Source: Kineothrix sp. MSJ-39 (lineage in GTDB: Bacteria; Bacillota; Clostridia; Lachnospirales; Lachnospiraceae). From it: a stretch of 57,226 nucleotides of DNA. A program made the position numbers and the translations under genes. Shown here piece by piece: positions 44,813 to 54,069 of this stretch. The stretch is from NCBI RefSeq assembly GCF_018917935.1, contig NZ_JAHLPN010000019.1, positions 1 to 57,226 of the forward strand, given 5' to 3'. The notes beneath the pieces were generated by a model, which was given only the letters and a program-made list of their open reading frames with translations, did no database searches and was not told the DNA's origin. The stretch's first letter is position 1. Each line of letters starts with the position of its first letter.

Positions 44813-46678
44813 ATGCATAAAGGCAATTTAAAAAAAATAATTCAATATATAGCCATAGGACTAACTGCAGGATTGGCACTTACATCAATAATTGCAAGGT
44901 TGAAAAAAAATAATTCAATCTACAAAAATGAACCTTCTCAGAAAAATCCCATGGAAGGGAAAAAGGTTAGCTTTGTCTATAATGAAGATGAACCAGAGAA
45001 TGCGGATGGTGTAAGAGGGCATCTGGAAGCAATCGGAAATTCTGATTATAAACCGGGCATTTACGAGAAATATGTGAAACGTGGAATCGATATTTTGCTG
45101 TCATTTGGAGGTCTGGTTGTGCTCAGCCCATTCCTTTTGGGAATTTCCATTGCAATCGTTATTGATGATCCGGGACCGATATTATTCACGCAGAAGAGAC
45201 TGGGGAAAAATAAAGAATATTTTAAACTACATAAATTCAGAAGCATGAAGATGTGTACGCCACATGATGTACCCACGCATATGCTTGAAAATCCGGGACA
45301 GTACATAACAAGAGTAGGAAAATTTCTTCGAGCACATTCTTTGGATGAATTGCCGCAGATTTGGGATATCTTTATTGGTAACATGAGTGTGATCGGACCA
45401 AGACCGGGGCTTTGGAATCAGGATCTCTTGACTGCGGAAAGAGATAAGTATCAGGCAAATGATGTCAAACCCGGACTTACCGGCTGGGCACAGATCAACG
45501 GACGTGATGAACTTGAAATTCCGGATAAGGCAAGGCTCGATGGAGATTATGTTGCACATATGGGGCTTTGGATGGATATGAAAGTATTCCTTGGAAGCCT
45601 GCATGTGTTTGGAAAAGATGATAGTGTGGTTGAAGGTGGAACGGGAGAGATGAAGAAGGAGAAACTTCATGTGAGTGAAGAGCTAGTTTCTGACATTGTT
45701 GGAAAAAAAATTTTATTTTTTGCTCCTGCATTTTTTGATTATGAAAATAAGATTTCAAAGAAGATGAAAGATATGGGAGCATATGTTGACATGTACGATG
45801 TGCGTTCAGTGACTAGTGCTAGAGATCGAGCATTATTAAAAGTTTTCCCCAAAATTTTTTCTCCTAAGAGCTTGGAATACTATGAGAGAATTATTAGTGA
45901 AAATAAGGAAAAAGATTATGACTATATTCTTATTGTTAAATGCGATATGACACCGGAAAGTATCCTAAAGAAGTTTCGCGATATATTTCCTAACGCAAAA
46001 TTGTGTCTTTATCTTTGGGATTCTATAGATAATATTCCTGGCGTTGTAAATAAATTTATGTACTTTGATACACTTCACTCTTTTGATCCAAGAGATTGTA
46101 AAAAGTATTCAGAACTAAAATTTAGACCGCTTTTCTATGCAGATGAGTTTTGCAAAGAAATGACTACCGAAAATTATAAATATGATGTTTGCTTTGCAGG
46201 AACTATTCATTCAGATAGGTACGCTATTATTAGAGATGTTCGTAAAATTGTAGCTGAAAAGGGATTAAAAAGTTATTGGTTCTGTTTCCTTCAGAGCAAG
46301 TTTATTTATTATTTTTATAAAATTTCAAAAAAGGAATTTATAGACACAAATATAAAAGATTTTAATTTTCAAAAAATAGATAGCAAAGAAATCGCTGATA
46401 TTGTAGATGATTCAAGGATTATACTTGATATTCAACACCCAAAGCAGACCGGTTTGACCATGAGAACAATTGAGATGCTAGGTATGAAGAAGAAGTTGAT
46501 AACTACTAATGATACTGTTAAAGATTATGATTTTTATAATCCTAATAATATTAGTGTTGTGGATAGAAAAAATGTGAAGATTGATGATGAATTCTTGACC
46601 ACATCATATGAAGTGCTTAGTGATGACATATACAAAAAATATGCACTCCAGAGTTGGATTTTGGAAGTGTTGAGTTAA
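44813..46678 (+). CDS. Phosphoglycosyl transferase fused to a glycosyltransferase-like domain
   Basis: The 621-residue protein has a short N-terminal helix (about 9-30). A monotopic sugar-phosphate transferase follows (about 78-283): KRGIDILLSFGG, the catalytic DE in HSLDELPQIWD, and GPRPGLWNQDLL. It should load the first sugar phosphate on undecaprenyl phosphate. After GGTGEMKKEKL (about 277) a second domain begins at VGKKILFFAPAFFDYENKI. It resembles CgeB/GT-B-like capsule proteins (about 295-621). The join coincides with a visible drop in GC content near 45700, so the fusion looks recent or recombinational. GAGCCTAGAGG precedes the ATG. Confidence 0.8.
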   Translation: MHKGNLKKIIQYIAIGLTAGLALTSIIARLKKNNSIYKNEPSQKNPMEGKKVSFVYNEDEPENADGVRGHLEAIGNSDYKPGIYEKYVKRGIDILLSFGGLVVLSPFLLGISIAIVIDDPGPILFTQKRLGKNKEYFKLHKFRSMKMCTPHDVPTHMLENPGQYITRVGKFLRAHSLDELPQIWDIFIGNMSVIGPRPGLWNQDLLTAERDKYQANDVKPGLTGWAQINGRDELEIPDKARLDGDYVAHMGLWMDMKVFLGSLHVFGKDDSVVEGGTGEMKKEKLHVSEELVSDIVGKKILFFAPAFFDYENKISKKMKDMGAYVDMYDVRSVTSARDRALLKVFPKIFSPKSLEYYERIISENKEKDYDYILIVKCDMTPESILKKFRDIFPNAKLCLYLWDSIDNIPGVVNKFMYFDTLHSFDPRDCKKYSELKFRPLFYADEFCKEMTTENYKYDVCFAGTIHSDRYAIIRDVRKIVAEKGLKSYWFCFLQSKFIYYFYKISKKEFIDTNIKDFNFQKIDSKEIADIVDDSRIILDIQHPKQTGLTMRTIEMLGMKKKLITTNDTVKDYDFYNPNNISVVDRKNVKIDDEFLTTSYEVLSDDIYKKYALQSWILEVLS

Positions 46679-46692
46679 TAGGAGAAAAATTG

Positions 46693-47523
46693 ATGAAAAT
46701 TCTTGTTACAGGTGCAAATGGATATCTTGGTAAGGGTGTTGTAAAACGGTTACTTAATGATGGGGTTACTGTAATTGCTACTGACTTTAGAAATAATTTT
46801 ATAGATAAGCGAGCTGAATATGTTTATGGTGATATTTTTTCAATGGAATCTCCTTTTAATGAATTAGGGGAACCAGATGTACTACTTCATATGGCTTGGA
46901 GGGATGGTTTTGTACATGGATCGCAAAATCATATCAATGATCTTCCAAAGCATGTGAATTTTATTAATAGGATGATTACAGGTGGTGTTAAACATATTGC
47001 TGTAATGGGAAGTATGCATGAGATTGGATTTTACGAGGGTAGTATTAATGAGAATACTCCATGCAACCCACAAAGTCTTTACGGTATTAGCAAAAATGCA
47101 TTAAGACAGGCAGTTGAATTAGAGTGCAAGAAAGAAGATGTTATTTTTCAATGGCTTAGAGGATTTTATATTGTAGGTAATACGGAAGATGGCTGTTCTA
47201 TCTTCTCGAAAATTGTACAGGCTGCACATAAAGGGCAAAAGGATTTCCCTTTTACAATGGGACTGAATCAGTTTGATTTTCTTGATTATGATAATTTTTG
47301 CAAACAAGTAGCGGATGTGGTCGAACAGAATGAAGTAAACGGAATTATTAATATCTGTTGTGGTAGACCTGAAAAGTTGGCTGATAGGGTAGAAAGATTC
47401 ATAAAAGAAAATAAGTTTGATATTAAACTGGACTATGGGGTTTTCCCGGATAGACCTTATGATTCAAAGGCTATTTGGGGAGATGATTTTAAAATAAGAA
47501 TGATTGAGAAGATAAAGGGTTAA
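46693..47523 (+). CDS. NAD-dependent epimerase/dehydratase (SDR)
   Basis: The 276-residue extended SDR protein has the NAD motif TGANGYLGKG at the N terminus, an MGSMHEIG serine region, and the catalytic YGISK (about 136-140). It modifies a nucleotide sugar for the polysaccharide; the exact sugar is not readable. The start at 46693 follows GGAGAAAAAT; a longer frame overlaps the previous gene. Confidence 0.85.
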   Translation: MKILVTGANGYLGKGVVKRLLNDGVTVIATDFRNNFIDKRAEYVYGDIFSMESPFNELGEPDVLLHMAWRDGFVHGSQNHINDLPKHVNFINRMITGGVKHIAVMGSMHEIGFYEGSINENTPCNPQSLYGISKNALRQAVELECKKEDVIFQWLRGFYIVGNTEDGCSIFSKIVQAAHKGQKDFPFTMGLNQFDFLDYDNFCKQVADVVEQNEVNGIINICCGRPEKLADRVERFIKENKFDIKLDYGVFPDRPYDSKAIWGDDFKIRMIEKIKG

Positions 47524-47528
47524 GTATA

Positions 47529-48107
47529 ATGGGCAATAAGTATTCAGTATCGGAATTTATAAACAATATATATGCTTTTGTAATGACGAAAATTACCATG
47601 AGTGGGGCTAGATTTGTACGTAGACCTATTTATATTCGTGGTAAGGAATCACTTTGTGGGTGTAAAAATTTGACAACTGGAAGATTTTGTAGATTTGATT
47701 TGCAGGGGAAAAAGAAAACACTTCACATAGGTGATAATTGTGAAATGGGAGACATGACTCATATTGTGGCACATAATCATGTGGAGATAGGTGATGACGT
47801 ACTTATTGCATCAAAGTGTTTTATCAGTGATACAAACCATGGGAAATATGATGGAGAAGAACAGGATTCTTTTGAAACCAAGCCAAATGATAGAAGATTG
47901 ATATCTGGGAAAGTGAAAATAGGTAATAGGGTTTGGATTGGAGAAAATGCTATTATTCTATCTGGTGCAGATATTGGAGATGGATGTATTATTGGAGCGA
48001 ATAGTGTAGTTACAAAAAAAATTCCAGAAGGATCTATGCTAGTTGGTAGCAATCGGATTATAAAACACTGGGATAGTAATACAAATAAATGGGAGAGAGT
48101 GCAATGA
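47529..48107 (+). CDS. Hexapeptide-repeat acyltransferase
   Basis: The 192-residue left-handed beta-helix protein has repeated hexapeptide turns (for example IGDDVLIASKCFISD and IGNRVWIGENAIILSG) and a WbbJ/maa-type catalytic His region TNHGKYD. It probably O-acetylates a sugar of the repeat unit. It begins 5 nt after the epimerase gene. Confidence 0.88.
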   Translation: MGNKYSVSEFINNIYAFVMTKITMSGARFVRRPIYIRGKESLCGCKNLTTGRFCRFDLQGKKKTLHIGDNCEMGDMTHIVAHNHVEIGDDVLIASKCFISDTNHGKYDGEEQDSFETKPNDRRLISGKVKIGNRVWIGENAIILSGADIGDGCIIGANSVVTKKIPEGSMLVGSNRIIKHWDSNTNKWERVQ

Positions 48108-48452
48108 AAGAAATCTTTGGGGAGAGCATTCGAGTGTCTAAATGGATTGCACAGGAGAAGGATACAAGAAGGGTATAGATACTGATGAGATTATTTGTAA
48201 AGAGCTTGAAAAGTGGAGAGATTAATTATATATGAAAAAGATAGTGATGACCATGATATAAGATAAGCTATCAATCCAATGAGGATTTATAGTAATTTAA
48301 GAGAGGGATTGTTTCAAAGATGATATTAAAAAGACTGTTCGATAGTTGAGAATAATAAGGGATATTGAAAAAGTCATTTCTGGTGGAATCGGAAAAGATA
48401 AATATATGAAGAAAGCAATTAAATAATAGTTTTGGAAAGCGATGTAAATAAA
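48108..48452 (+). other. 345-nt gene-free stretch with decayed coding traces
   Basis: A 24-codon frame overlapping the previous stop (from 48104) and a few short fragments such as DTDEIICKELEKWRD and GGIGKDKYMKKAIK in different frames are broken by many stops. This looks like the remains of a lost cassette gene. No RNA structure or promoter stands out. Confidence 0.45.
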
Positions 48453-49538
48453 ATGAAAACATTAGTATTAAGTGGGATTAATCTATTTGAGGGTGGACCA
48501 CTTTCAATATTTTATGATTGTCTTGATGAAATTATTCGACAACATGTAAATGAACATTACCACATTGTGGCTTTTGTACATAAGAAAAATTTATTTGAAA
48601 AATATAAAAATGATGTAGAACTGATAGAATTTCAAGATTCAAGAGATAGTTATTTTAAGAGATTGAGATATGAATATGTCTATTTTTATGAATATTCTAA
48701 ATTGCATGATGTTGATGTATGGTTTTCATTACATGATATTACACCACATGTGAAAGCAAATAAAATATATACATATTGCCATAATCCATCTCCATTCATG
48801 AAAAAAGATATTACAAAAATTAAGTATAGTGCAACAAATGTAGCTTTTTCTTTTTTTTACAAATATTTATATAGAATTAATATTAAATCTGCAACTGGTA
48901 TTATTGTACAGCATAATTGGATGCGAGAAGAATTTTTAAAAATGTTTCCGATCACTAATGTTATAGTGGCTAGACCAACTATGCACGTTGATTATGAGTA
49001 TATTCCTAAAGCACAAAATCAAACATGTAAAACATTCTTGTTTGCTTCTTATCCAAGGTATTTTAAAAACTTTGAGATAATTTGTGAGGCTTGTAACATT
49101 CTTAAGAGAAATGATTTTGAAGTTTGGTTTACTTTAAAGGGTGATGAAAATGCTTATGCTTATGATTTAAGAAAAAGGTATAAAAATATAAAAAATATTA
49201 AATGGCTAGGGATTCAACCACGTGAAAAGGTTCTTGAAATGTATAATCAGATAAACTATATGATTTTTCCCTCTACATTAGAATCATGGGGATTGCCTAT
49301 TAGTGAATTTAAACTTACGGGGAAACCAATGCTTTTAGCTGATCTGCCATATGCTCATGAAACTTTAGGGGCATATGATAAGGCTATATTTTTCAATCCA
49401 TATGATGAAAAAGAATTGGCAATAGAAATGGAAAGACTTTTAGATGGAAAAGAAAAGTTTGCAATTGCTAGCGAACAGCCGATAAGGCAACCGTTTGCTA
49501 AGAATTGGGAAGAGTTGATACATTTAATTTTAAAATAA
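48453..49538 (+). CDS. Glycosyltransferase family 4-like protein
   Basis: The 361-residue GT-B protein has the N-terminal loop NLFEGGPLSIF and the C-terminal donor-site segment FPSTLESWGLPISEFKLTGKP (about 273-293), with the conserved acidic pair in the E(x7)E pattern. It adds a sugar to the lipid-linked repeat unit. The start at 48453 is the first ATG of the homologous region; a TTG 7 codons earlier is in frame but has no better binding site. The gene is AT-rich. Confidence 0.88.
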   Translation: MKTLVLSGINLFEGGPLSIFYDCLDEIIRQHVNEHYHIVAFVHKKNLFEKYKNDVELIEFQDSRDSYFKRLRYEYVYFYEYSKLHDVDVWFSLHDITPHVKANKIYTYCHNPSPFMKKDITKIKYSATNVAFSFFYKYLYRINIKSATGIIVQHNWMREEFLKMFPITNVIVARPTMHVDYEYIPKAQNQTCKTFLFASYPRYFKNFEIICEACNILKRNDFEVWFTLKGDENAYAYDLRKRYKNIKNIKWLGIQPREKVLEMYNQINYMIFPSTLESWGLPISEFKLTGKPMLLADLPYAHETLGAYDKAIFFNPYDEKELAIEMERLLDGKEKFAIASEQPIRQPFAKNWEELIHLILK

Positions 49539-49565
49539 AAGATATGAGCGATTTAGGTGATAATT

Positions 49566-50993
49566 ATGAGTTTGTATATAACAAAGAAAAATTTTATAGC
49601 TGCTGTAGTTACATGTATAACCTTTGTTATTGTTTATGTTTTAACAGTAGGCGCGCAGAACGTAGCGGCACATGATTTTTTTGTATATTTTACTTTTGGT
49701 TTAAATGGTGTATTATGGTTGGTCTTTTTGCTCAATGAACTAAACAAACATGCTTTTTCATTAGTGTTAGTTCATTGGTTGTTTTGTATATTCTTCTTTT
49801 TCTTTGCAGGAATAATACAGACTCTTAATAATGATTATCCTTGGGTTGATCCTTATTCAGATGCTACTTTGGTAGCAACAAACCTTATTTTGCTACTTTG
49901 GAGCATCCTTTTTAGGTTTGGAGTTTACAAGGCGGCTACTATACAATTGACAATAGGGAAAAAGAATATTGAAAAGACGTTGAAAAAACAATTTGAAGAG
50001 AGAAATTTCACTGGATGGACAGGATATAAATCAAAGGTTAATATTCTAATGATAATAGCAGTTTTTATAACCGTTTATAGAGTGGTTAATATAGGATTTA
50101 TTAATTTATTAGCTCGTGGAACAAGTTCGTTTTCAGTGAGTGAAAATTCATCAATAAGTGTTTTCGTGGAAAAAACAGCTATGGCATTAGTATATTTTGC
50201 ATTTATATATGCTGTTTTTAAATGGGAAGATGAGAAGAAACCTTTGCCAATAATTGTAACAGGTTTTTGCTTGTTGCTATCTTATTTCCCAACAAGTACT
50301 GCAAGAAATGCAATAGCTGGTCTTTATTTTGGTGCGTTGTTAGCAATGTTTCCAAAAATGAAAAAGAACAAATGGTTTATTTCATTATATCTTTTGATTT
50401 TTATGATTGCTTTTCCAATGTTAAATGCATTTAGGACAGTATCTATATTAGATGTTAATTTAGGGCAGGTCGTGGTTAATGTTTTGGAAAATTTTTCTTC
50501 AGGCTGGTTAGCTGTTGATTATGATGCTTATTCGATGGTTGCATTGTCACTGACCTTTCTTAAGGATCATGGTATTACAATGGGTATGCAATTAGTAGGT
50601 GTAATATTATTTTTCGTCCCGAGAAGCATATGGCCTACCAAACCGATAGGAACGGGTACAATGATTGCAGAATATTATGGATGGTGGTTTACTAACGTTT
50701 CAGAACCGTTACCGGCTGAGATGTTAGTTAATTTTGGAATTGTTGGAATGGCGGTTTGCGCAATCCTTATTGGGTTTTTATTGGGAAAAATAGATTTATA
50801 TTTTTGGAGAAATATATCCGACAATCCAAGGATGATTCATAGATTTGATGCACTTTATTATTATATGGTTGGTTATTTCCTCTTCTTGTATAGAGGCTCG
50901 TTGCTTTCGTGTTTTGCATACTTGGTGCCATTAGTTTTAGTGTGGTTAGTTTTAACTTGGAATCACAGGGAAATATCAGAATCTGATAGATAG
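49566..50993 (+). CDS. O-antigen/exopolysaccharide polymerase (Wzy-like)
   Basis: The 475-residue protein has about 12 transmembrane helices and a large loop near 340-400 (IWPTKPIGTGTMIAEYYG), as in Wzy/EpsK-type polymerases of the oligosaccharide repeat-unit polymerase family. It joins repeat units at the outer face of the membrane. TTTAGGTGAT precedes the ATG. Identification rests on topology and position between glycosyltransferase and flippase. Confidence 0.75.
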   Translation: MSLYITKKNFIAAVVTCITFVIVYVLTVGAQNVAAHDFFVYFTFGLNGVLWLVFLLNELNKHAFSLVLVHWLFCIFFFFFAGIIQTLNNDYPWVDPYSDATLVATNLILLLWSILFRFGVYKAATIQLTIGKKNIEKTLKKQFEERNFTGWTGYKSKVNILMIIAVFITVYRVVNIGFINLLARGTSSFSVSENSSISVFVEKTAMALVYFAFIYAVFKWEDEKKPLPIIVTGFCLLLSYFPTSTARNAIAGLYFGALLAMFPKMKKNKWFISLYLLIFMIAFPMLNAFRTVSILDVNLGQVVVNVLENFSSGWLAVDYDAYSMVALSLTFLKDHGITMGMQLVGVILFFVPRSIWPTKPIGTGTMIAEYYGWWFTNVSEPLPAEMLVNFGIVGMAVCAILIGFLLGKIDLYFWRNISDNPRMIHRFDALYYYMVGYFLFLYRGSLLSCFAYLVPLVLVWLVLTWNHREISESDR

Positions 50994-51035
50994 GTCTCAT
51001 GCTTATGCAAGCATCGGTTTAGAAAGGAAGATAGT

Positions 51036-52271
51036 ATGATAAATGAGGAAAAGAGTGCTGCGAAAAATGCATTTATGCTATACTTAATGAATATAGCCAA
51101 AATGGTTTTTCCTCTTGCAACATTACCATATTTAACGAGAGTTCTTAGTGTTGATTATTATGGCGTAGTAGCTTATGTTAAGGCAGTAATGCAATATATA
51201 CAGTTAGTGCTAATGTTTGGCTTTACGTTATCTGCTACAAAAGATATTGTTAATGCAAATGGAAATAAAGAAAAAATAGGAAATATAACAGCTGATGTAT
51301 TATTAGCAAAGGGATTGCTTGCTTCTGGTGCGGCAATATTCCTTGTAATTTTTACAGCATATGTTCCACTACTTAATAGAAATATATTTTATACAATCCT
51401 TTCATTTATTAATATTGTCATAACGGAGATGCTAGCAGACTTTATGTTCCGTGGAATGGATAAGATGGAGGTTATTACGGTTAGATTCGTTGTAGCGAAA
51501 ACAATTTCTACTATTTGTACTTTTTTATTTATAAAAAGTGATACAAATTATTTACTTATTCCGATTTTCGATATTATAGGATCTGTTGTTGCTCTTATTT
51601 TGGTAATAATTGAAATTAAGAGATTGGATATTAAACTTCGCTGTACAGGTATCAAATCATCACTATCAATGTTGAAGGAATCGGCAGTTTATTTTGTGTC
51701 TGATATGGCAACTACCGCTTTTGGTGCTCTTAATACATTACTGATTGGTATATGTATTGATACAGTTCAGGTAGCATATTGGAGTTTGTGTATACAATTG
51801 GTCGGTGCAGTTCAAAGTATGTACACACCAATCACGAATGGCATTTATCCAACAATGATAAGGACAAAAAGTTTAAAATTCATAAAGAAAGTTTCTATTA
51901 TTTTTATGCCGTTAGTTGTTGCAGGGTGTCTTTTTTGCTTAGTGTTTGCAAAATATATTCTATTAATAGTTGGTGGTAAACAATATTTGGCTGCTGTTCC
52001 TGTATTTAGGGCGTTAATTCCAGTAATGTTGTTTAGTTTTCCAGGAATGTTGTTTGGCTGGCCGACATTAGGACCGATAGGAAAGCAAAAACAAACTACA
52101 TTGACTACAATCATAACAGCTGTGGTTCAAGTGGTGGGTTTGGGAGTACTTATTATTACAGGAAAATTTAGTTTACTATGTATTGCAATATTAAGGGGAT
52201 GTACGGAATGTTTAATGATGATTCTGCGATTGATTATTTGTTTTAAATACAAAAACGATTTTTCACGATAA
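51036..52271 (+). CDS. Polysaccharide flippase (Wzx, MOP superfamily)
   Basis: The 411-residue protein has about 12 helices and the flippase N terminus NAFMLYLMNIAKMVFPLATL, with PYLTRVLSVDYYGVVAYV. It moves the lipid-linked repeat unit across the membrane. A small hairpin, ATGCTT / AAGCAT (50999-51014), lies in the 42-nt gap before the gene and may tune translation. Confidence 0.88.
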   Translation: MINEEKSAAKNAFMLYLMNIAKMVFPLATLPYLTRVLSVDYYGVVAYVKAVMQYIQLVLMFGFTLSATKDIVNANGNKEKIGNITADVLLAKGLLASGAAIFLVIFTAYVPLLNRNIFYTILSFINIVITEMLADFMFRGMDKMEVITVRFVVAKTISTICTFLFIKSDTNYLLIPIFDIIGSVVALILVIIEIKRLDIKLRCTGIKSSLSMLKESAVYFVSDMATTAFGALNTLLIGICIDTVQVAYWSLCIQLVGAVQSMYTPITNGIYPTMIRTKSLKFIKKVSIIFMPLVVAGCLFCLVFAKYILLIVGGKQYLAAVPVFRALIPVMLFSFPGMLFGWPTLGPIGKQKQTTLTTIITAVVQVVGLGVLIITGKFSLLCIAILRGCTECLMMILRLIICFKYKNDFSR

Positions 52272-52317
52272 ATATTCTTTGATTTTGTATAGAAATAAAC
52301 TGGAAAGGAAAATGATT

Positions 52318-53130
52318 ATGGAAAAGGAAATGCTTCGAAAAGTGCAGATGGCTCAATTAGATATTGCAAAAGAAATTAAACGGGTATGTGATGAAAATGA
52401 TATAAAGTATTTTTTGGATTCGGGAACTTTAATAGGTGCCATCAGACATAAAGGATTTATTCCTTGGGATGATGATCTTGATATAGGTATGTTAAGATGT
52501 GATTATGAGAAATTCTGCAATATTGTAGACAGGGAATTAGGATCAGACTATACTTGGCAGTCATGGCATACAGATGAAAACTATGCCCATCCATTTGGAA
52601 AGGTAAGAAAGAAAAATACAATATATATTGAGGAGCGTGGAGGTCGGAAACTCAAAGAGAAGGGTTTTTACGTTGATGTTTTTCCATTCGATTTTGCGCC
52701 AAAAAACAAAAAAGAGCGAGATCGTTTAGTTAAACAAAGAGTACACTTGGCCAGAATGATTTTGATGAAATGCAATTATAAAATCTGGCAAAATGCTGGT
52801 AAAACCGATTTCGTTAAACGAATTGGATATTTATGTTATCAGATTATGGCATGCTTTAGTAGTCATAAAAAATTAGTAGAAAAGTATGAAAAGTTGGTAA
52901 AAAATGTACCTGAGAATAGTGTAGTATATGAGCAAATCGGCAAAATGAATACACATTATTATGATGTGGATTGGCTTAACGATGTTCAATTGTGCAAATT
53001 TGAAGATGCTGAATTTAATATTCCAATAGGGACACATGAAAGACTTACAGAGGAATATGGCGATTATATGCAGTTGCCACCTAAATCACAAAGAGAAAAT
53101 AGACATAGTATAATAGAAATTAAGTTTTGA
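52318..53130 (+). CDS. LicD family phosphotransferase
   Basis: The 270-residue protein has the LicD core: FLDSGTLIGAIRHKGFIPWD (about 32-51) with the DDDLDIGM metal motif, and the segment YVDVFPFDFAP. LicD proteins transfer phosphocholine or related phospho-alcohols from CDP-linked donors to glycans. The neighbouring TagD-like gene suggests CDP-glycerol as donor. ATG 52318 is preferred over 52312 for spacing to AAAGGAAA. Confidence 0.9.
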   Translation: MEKEMLRKVQMAQLDIAKEIKRVCDENDIKYFLDSGTLIGAIRHKGFIPWDDDLDIGMLRCDYEKFCNIVDRELGSDYTWQSWHTDENYAHPFGKVRKKNTIYIEERGGRKLKEKGFYVDVFPFDFAPKNKKERDRLVKQRVHLARMILMKCNYKIWQNAGKTDFVKRIGYLCYQIMACFSSHKKLVEKYEKLVKNVPENSVVYEQIGKMNTHYYDVDWLNDVQLCKFEDAEFNIPIGTHERLTEEYGDYMQLPPKSQRENRHSIIEIKF

Positions 53131-53141
53131 GGAGGTAAATT

Positions 53142-53576
53142 ATGAGTGAAAAGAAATATAAAGTAGGATATACATGTGGTGTATTTGATTTATTTCATGT
53201 AGGACATTTGAATCTTTTGGAACGTTGTAAGAATATGTGTGAATATTTGGTTGTTGGTGTTTGCGATGACAAGTATGTTACTGATATTAAGCATAAGACT
53301 CCAATCTTTACGGAGGAACAGAGAGTACGCATTTTAAATGCATTGAAAGTTGTTGATAAGGCGGAGCTGGTATCTATTGAAGAAACGGAGGATAAAATGT
53401 TAGCGCTTCAAAGATTTAGATTTGATGTTTTGTTTTCCGGTGATGATTGGAAGGGATCTGAACGATATTTACGTACAGAACAACAATTTGCTGAATATGG
53501 TGCCCATATTGAATATTTGCCATATACAAATGGGATTAGTACGACCCAGTTAAAAAATGAAATGAAAAATAATTAA
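53142..53576 (+). CDS. Glycerol-3-phosphate cytidylyltransferase-like protein (TagD/Gct type)
   Basis: The 144-residue protein has the nucleotidyltransferase motif GVFDLFHVGHLNLLE (about 13-27) and the C-terminal ISTTQLK motif. It would form CDP-glycerol (or another CDP-alcohol) from CTP. GAGGAGG precedes the ATG 11 nt after licD, so the two probably supply and use the same activated group. A CTP:phosphocholine enzyme would look different at the N terminus. Confidence 0.85.
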   Translation: MSEKKYKVGYTCGVFDLFHVGHLNLLERCKNMCEYLVVGVCDDKYVTDIKHKTPIFTEEQRVRILNALKVVDKAELVSIEETEDKMLALQRFRFDVLFSGDDWKGSERYLRTEQQFAEYGAHIEYLPYTNGISTTQLKNEMKNN

Positions 53577-53711
53577 AATCTAACTGAAAGATATATGGAT
53601 ATATAAGGTGTCAGGTACTGTTAAATTTGTATAAACATATAAATATGTATTGGCTGAATATTTCACTCGTAAGTTCTCAATTGAATAATTCGTGGGGAAA
53701 AATCTAGCACT
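53577..53711 (+). other. Non-coding AT-rich gap after the cassette
   Basis: No open frame, tRNA or clear terminator is seen between the cytidylyltransferase stop and the IS21-type end. It contains AAGGTGTCAGGTACTG (from about 53608), which may be a scar of a further insertion, but I cannot name it. Confidence 0.4.
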
Positions 53712-53814
53712 TGAATAATCCGACGCCGTGTGCTTGCTGTCCGGTGACAGGAAAATGAAAATCTGATTTTTAGGAAATCGCCATTCCAGTGATGGAAACC
53801 TTTATCATGTAAAT
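53712..53814 (+). mobile_element. Remnant of an IS21-type left end
   Basis: The segment TGAATAATCCG... followed by TGCTGTCCGG, a CAGGAAA block and ATTCCAGTGATGGAAACC lines up over ~100 bp with the region just upstream of the istA gene at 56009-56110. No istA follows here, so it is an orphan end. Confidence 0.65.
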
Positions 53815-53946
53815 CTCCAATTATGAGTACCGTAACAATGCAAAAACTTGCATTACTGCAGGACTGAGCCGATTTTGATATATTTGTGCATTGAAAATTT
53901 AAGTTTTTTTAAAATGACTTGGGCAAGTTCCTTGGTCATGTGGTAC
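53815..53946. other. Non-coding stretch between IS remnants
   Basis: No supported gene. A short hairpin, ATGCAA / TTGCAT (about 53838-53853), is the only structure noticed. Confidence 0.4.
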
Positions 53947-54069
53947 CTATGGAAGAAGTTCATCAATGAATTTTAGGGCTGTATCGTCCATGTGTTTTGG
54001 AATCTCGGGGAGCAGTAACTCGAAATATTGATAAACATTCAGGTAGTTGTCATTAGCAGTTTCAACGAG
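53947..54069 (-). pseudogene. IS66-type transposase (TnpC), C-terminal remnant
   Basis: The minus-strand frame reads YSLVETANDNYLNVYQYF then LLPEIPKHMDD, typical of the IS66 transposase C terminus. The rest of the element is missing upstream, where the epimerase fragment begins. The break lies around 54066-54075, where both reading frames can share a few bases. Confidence 0.72.
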
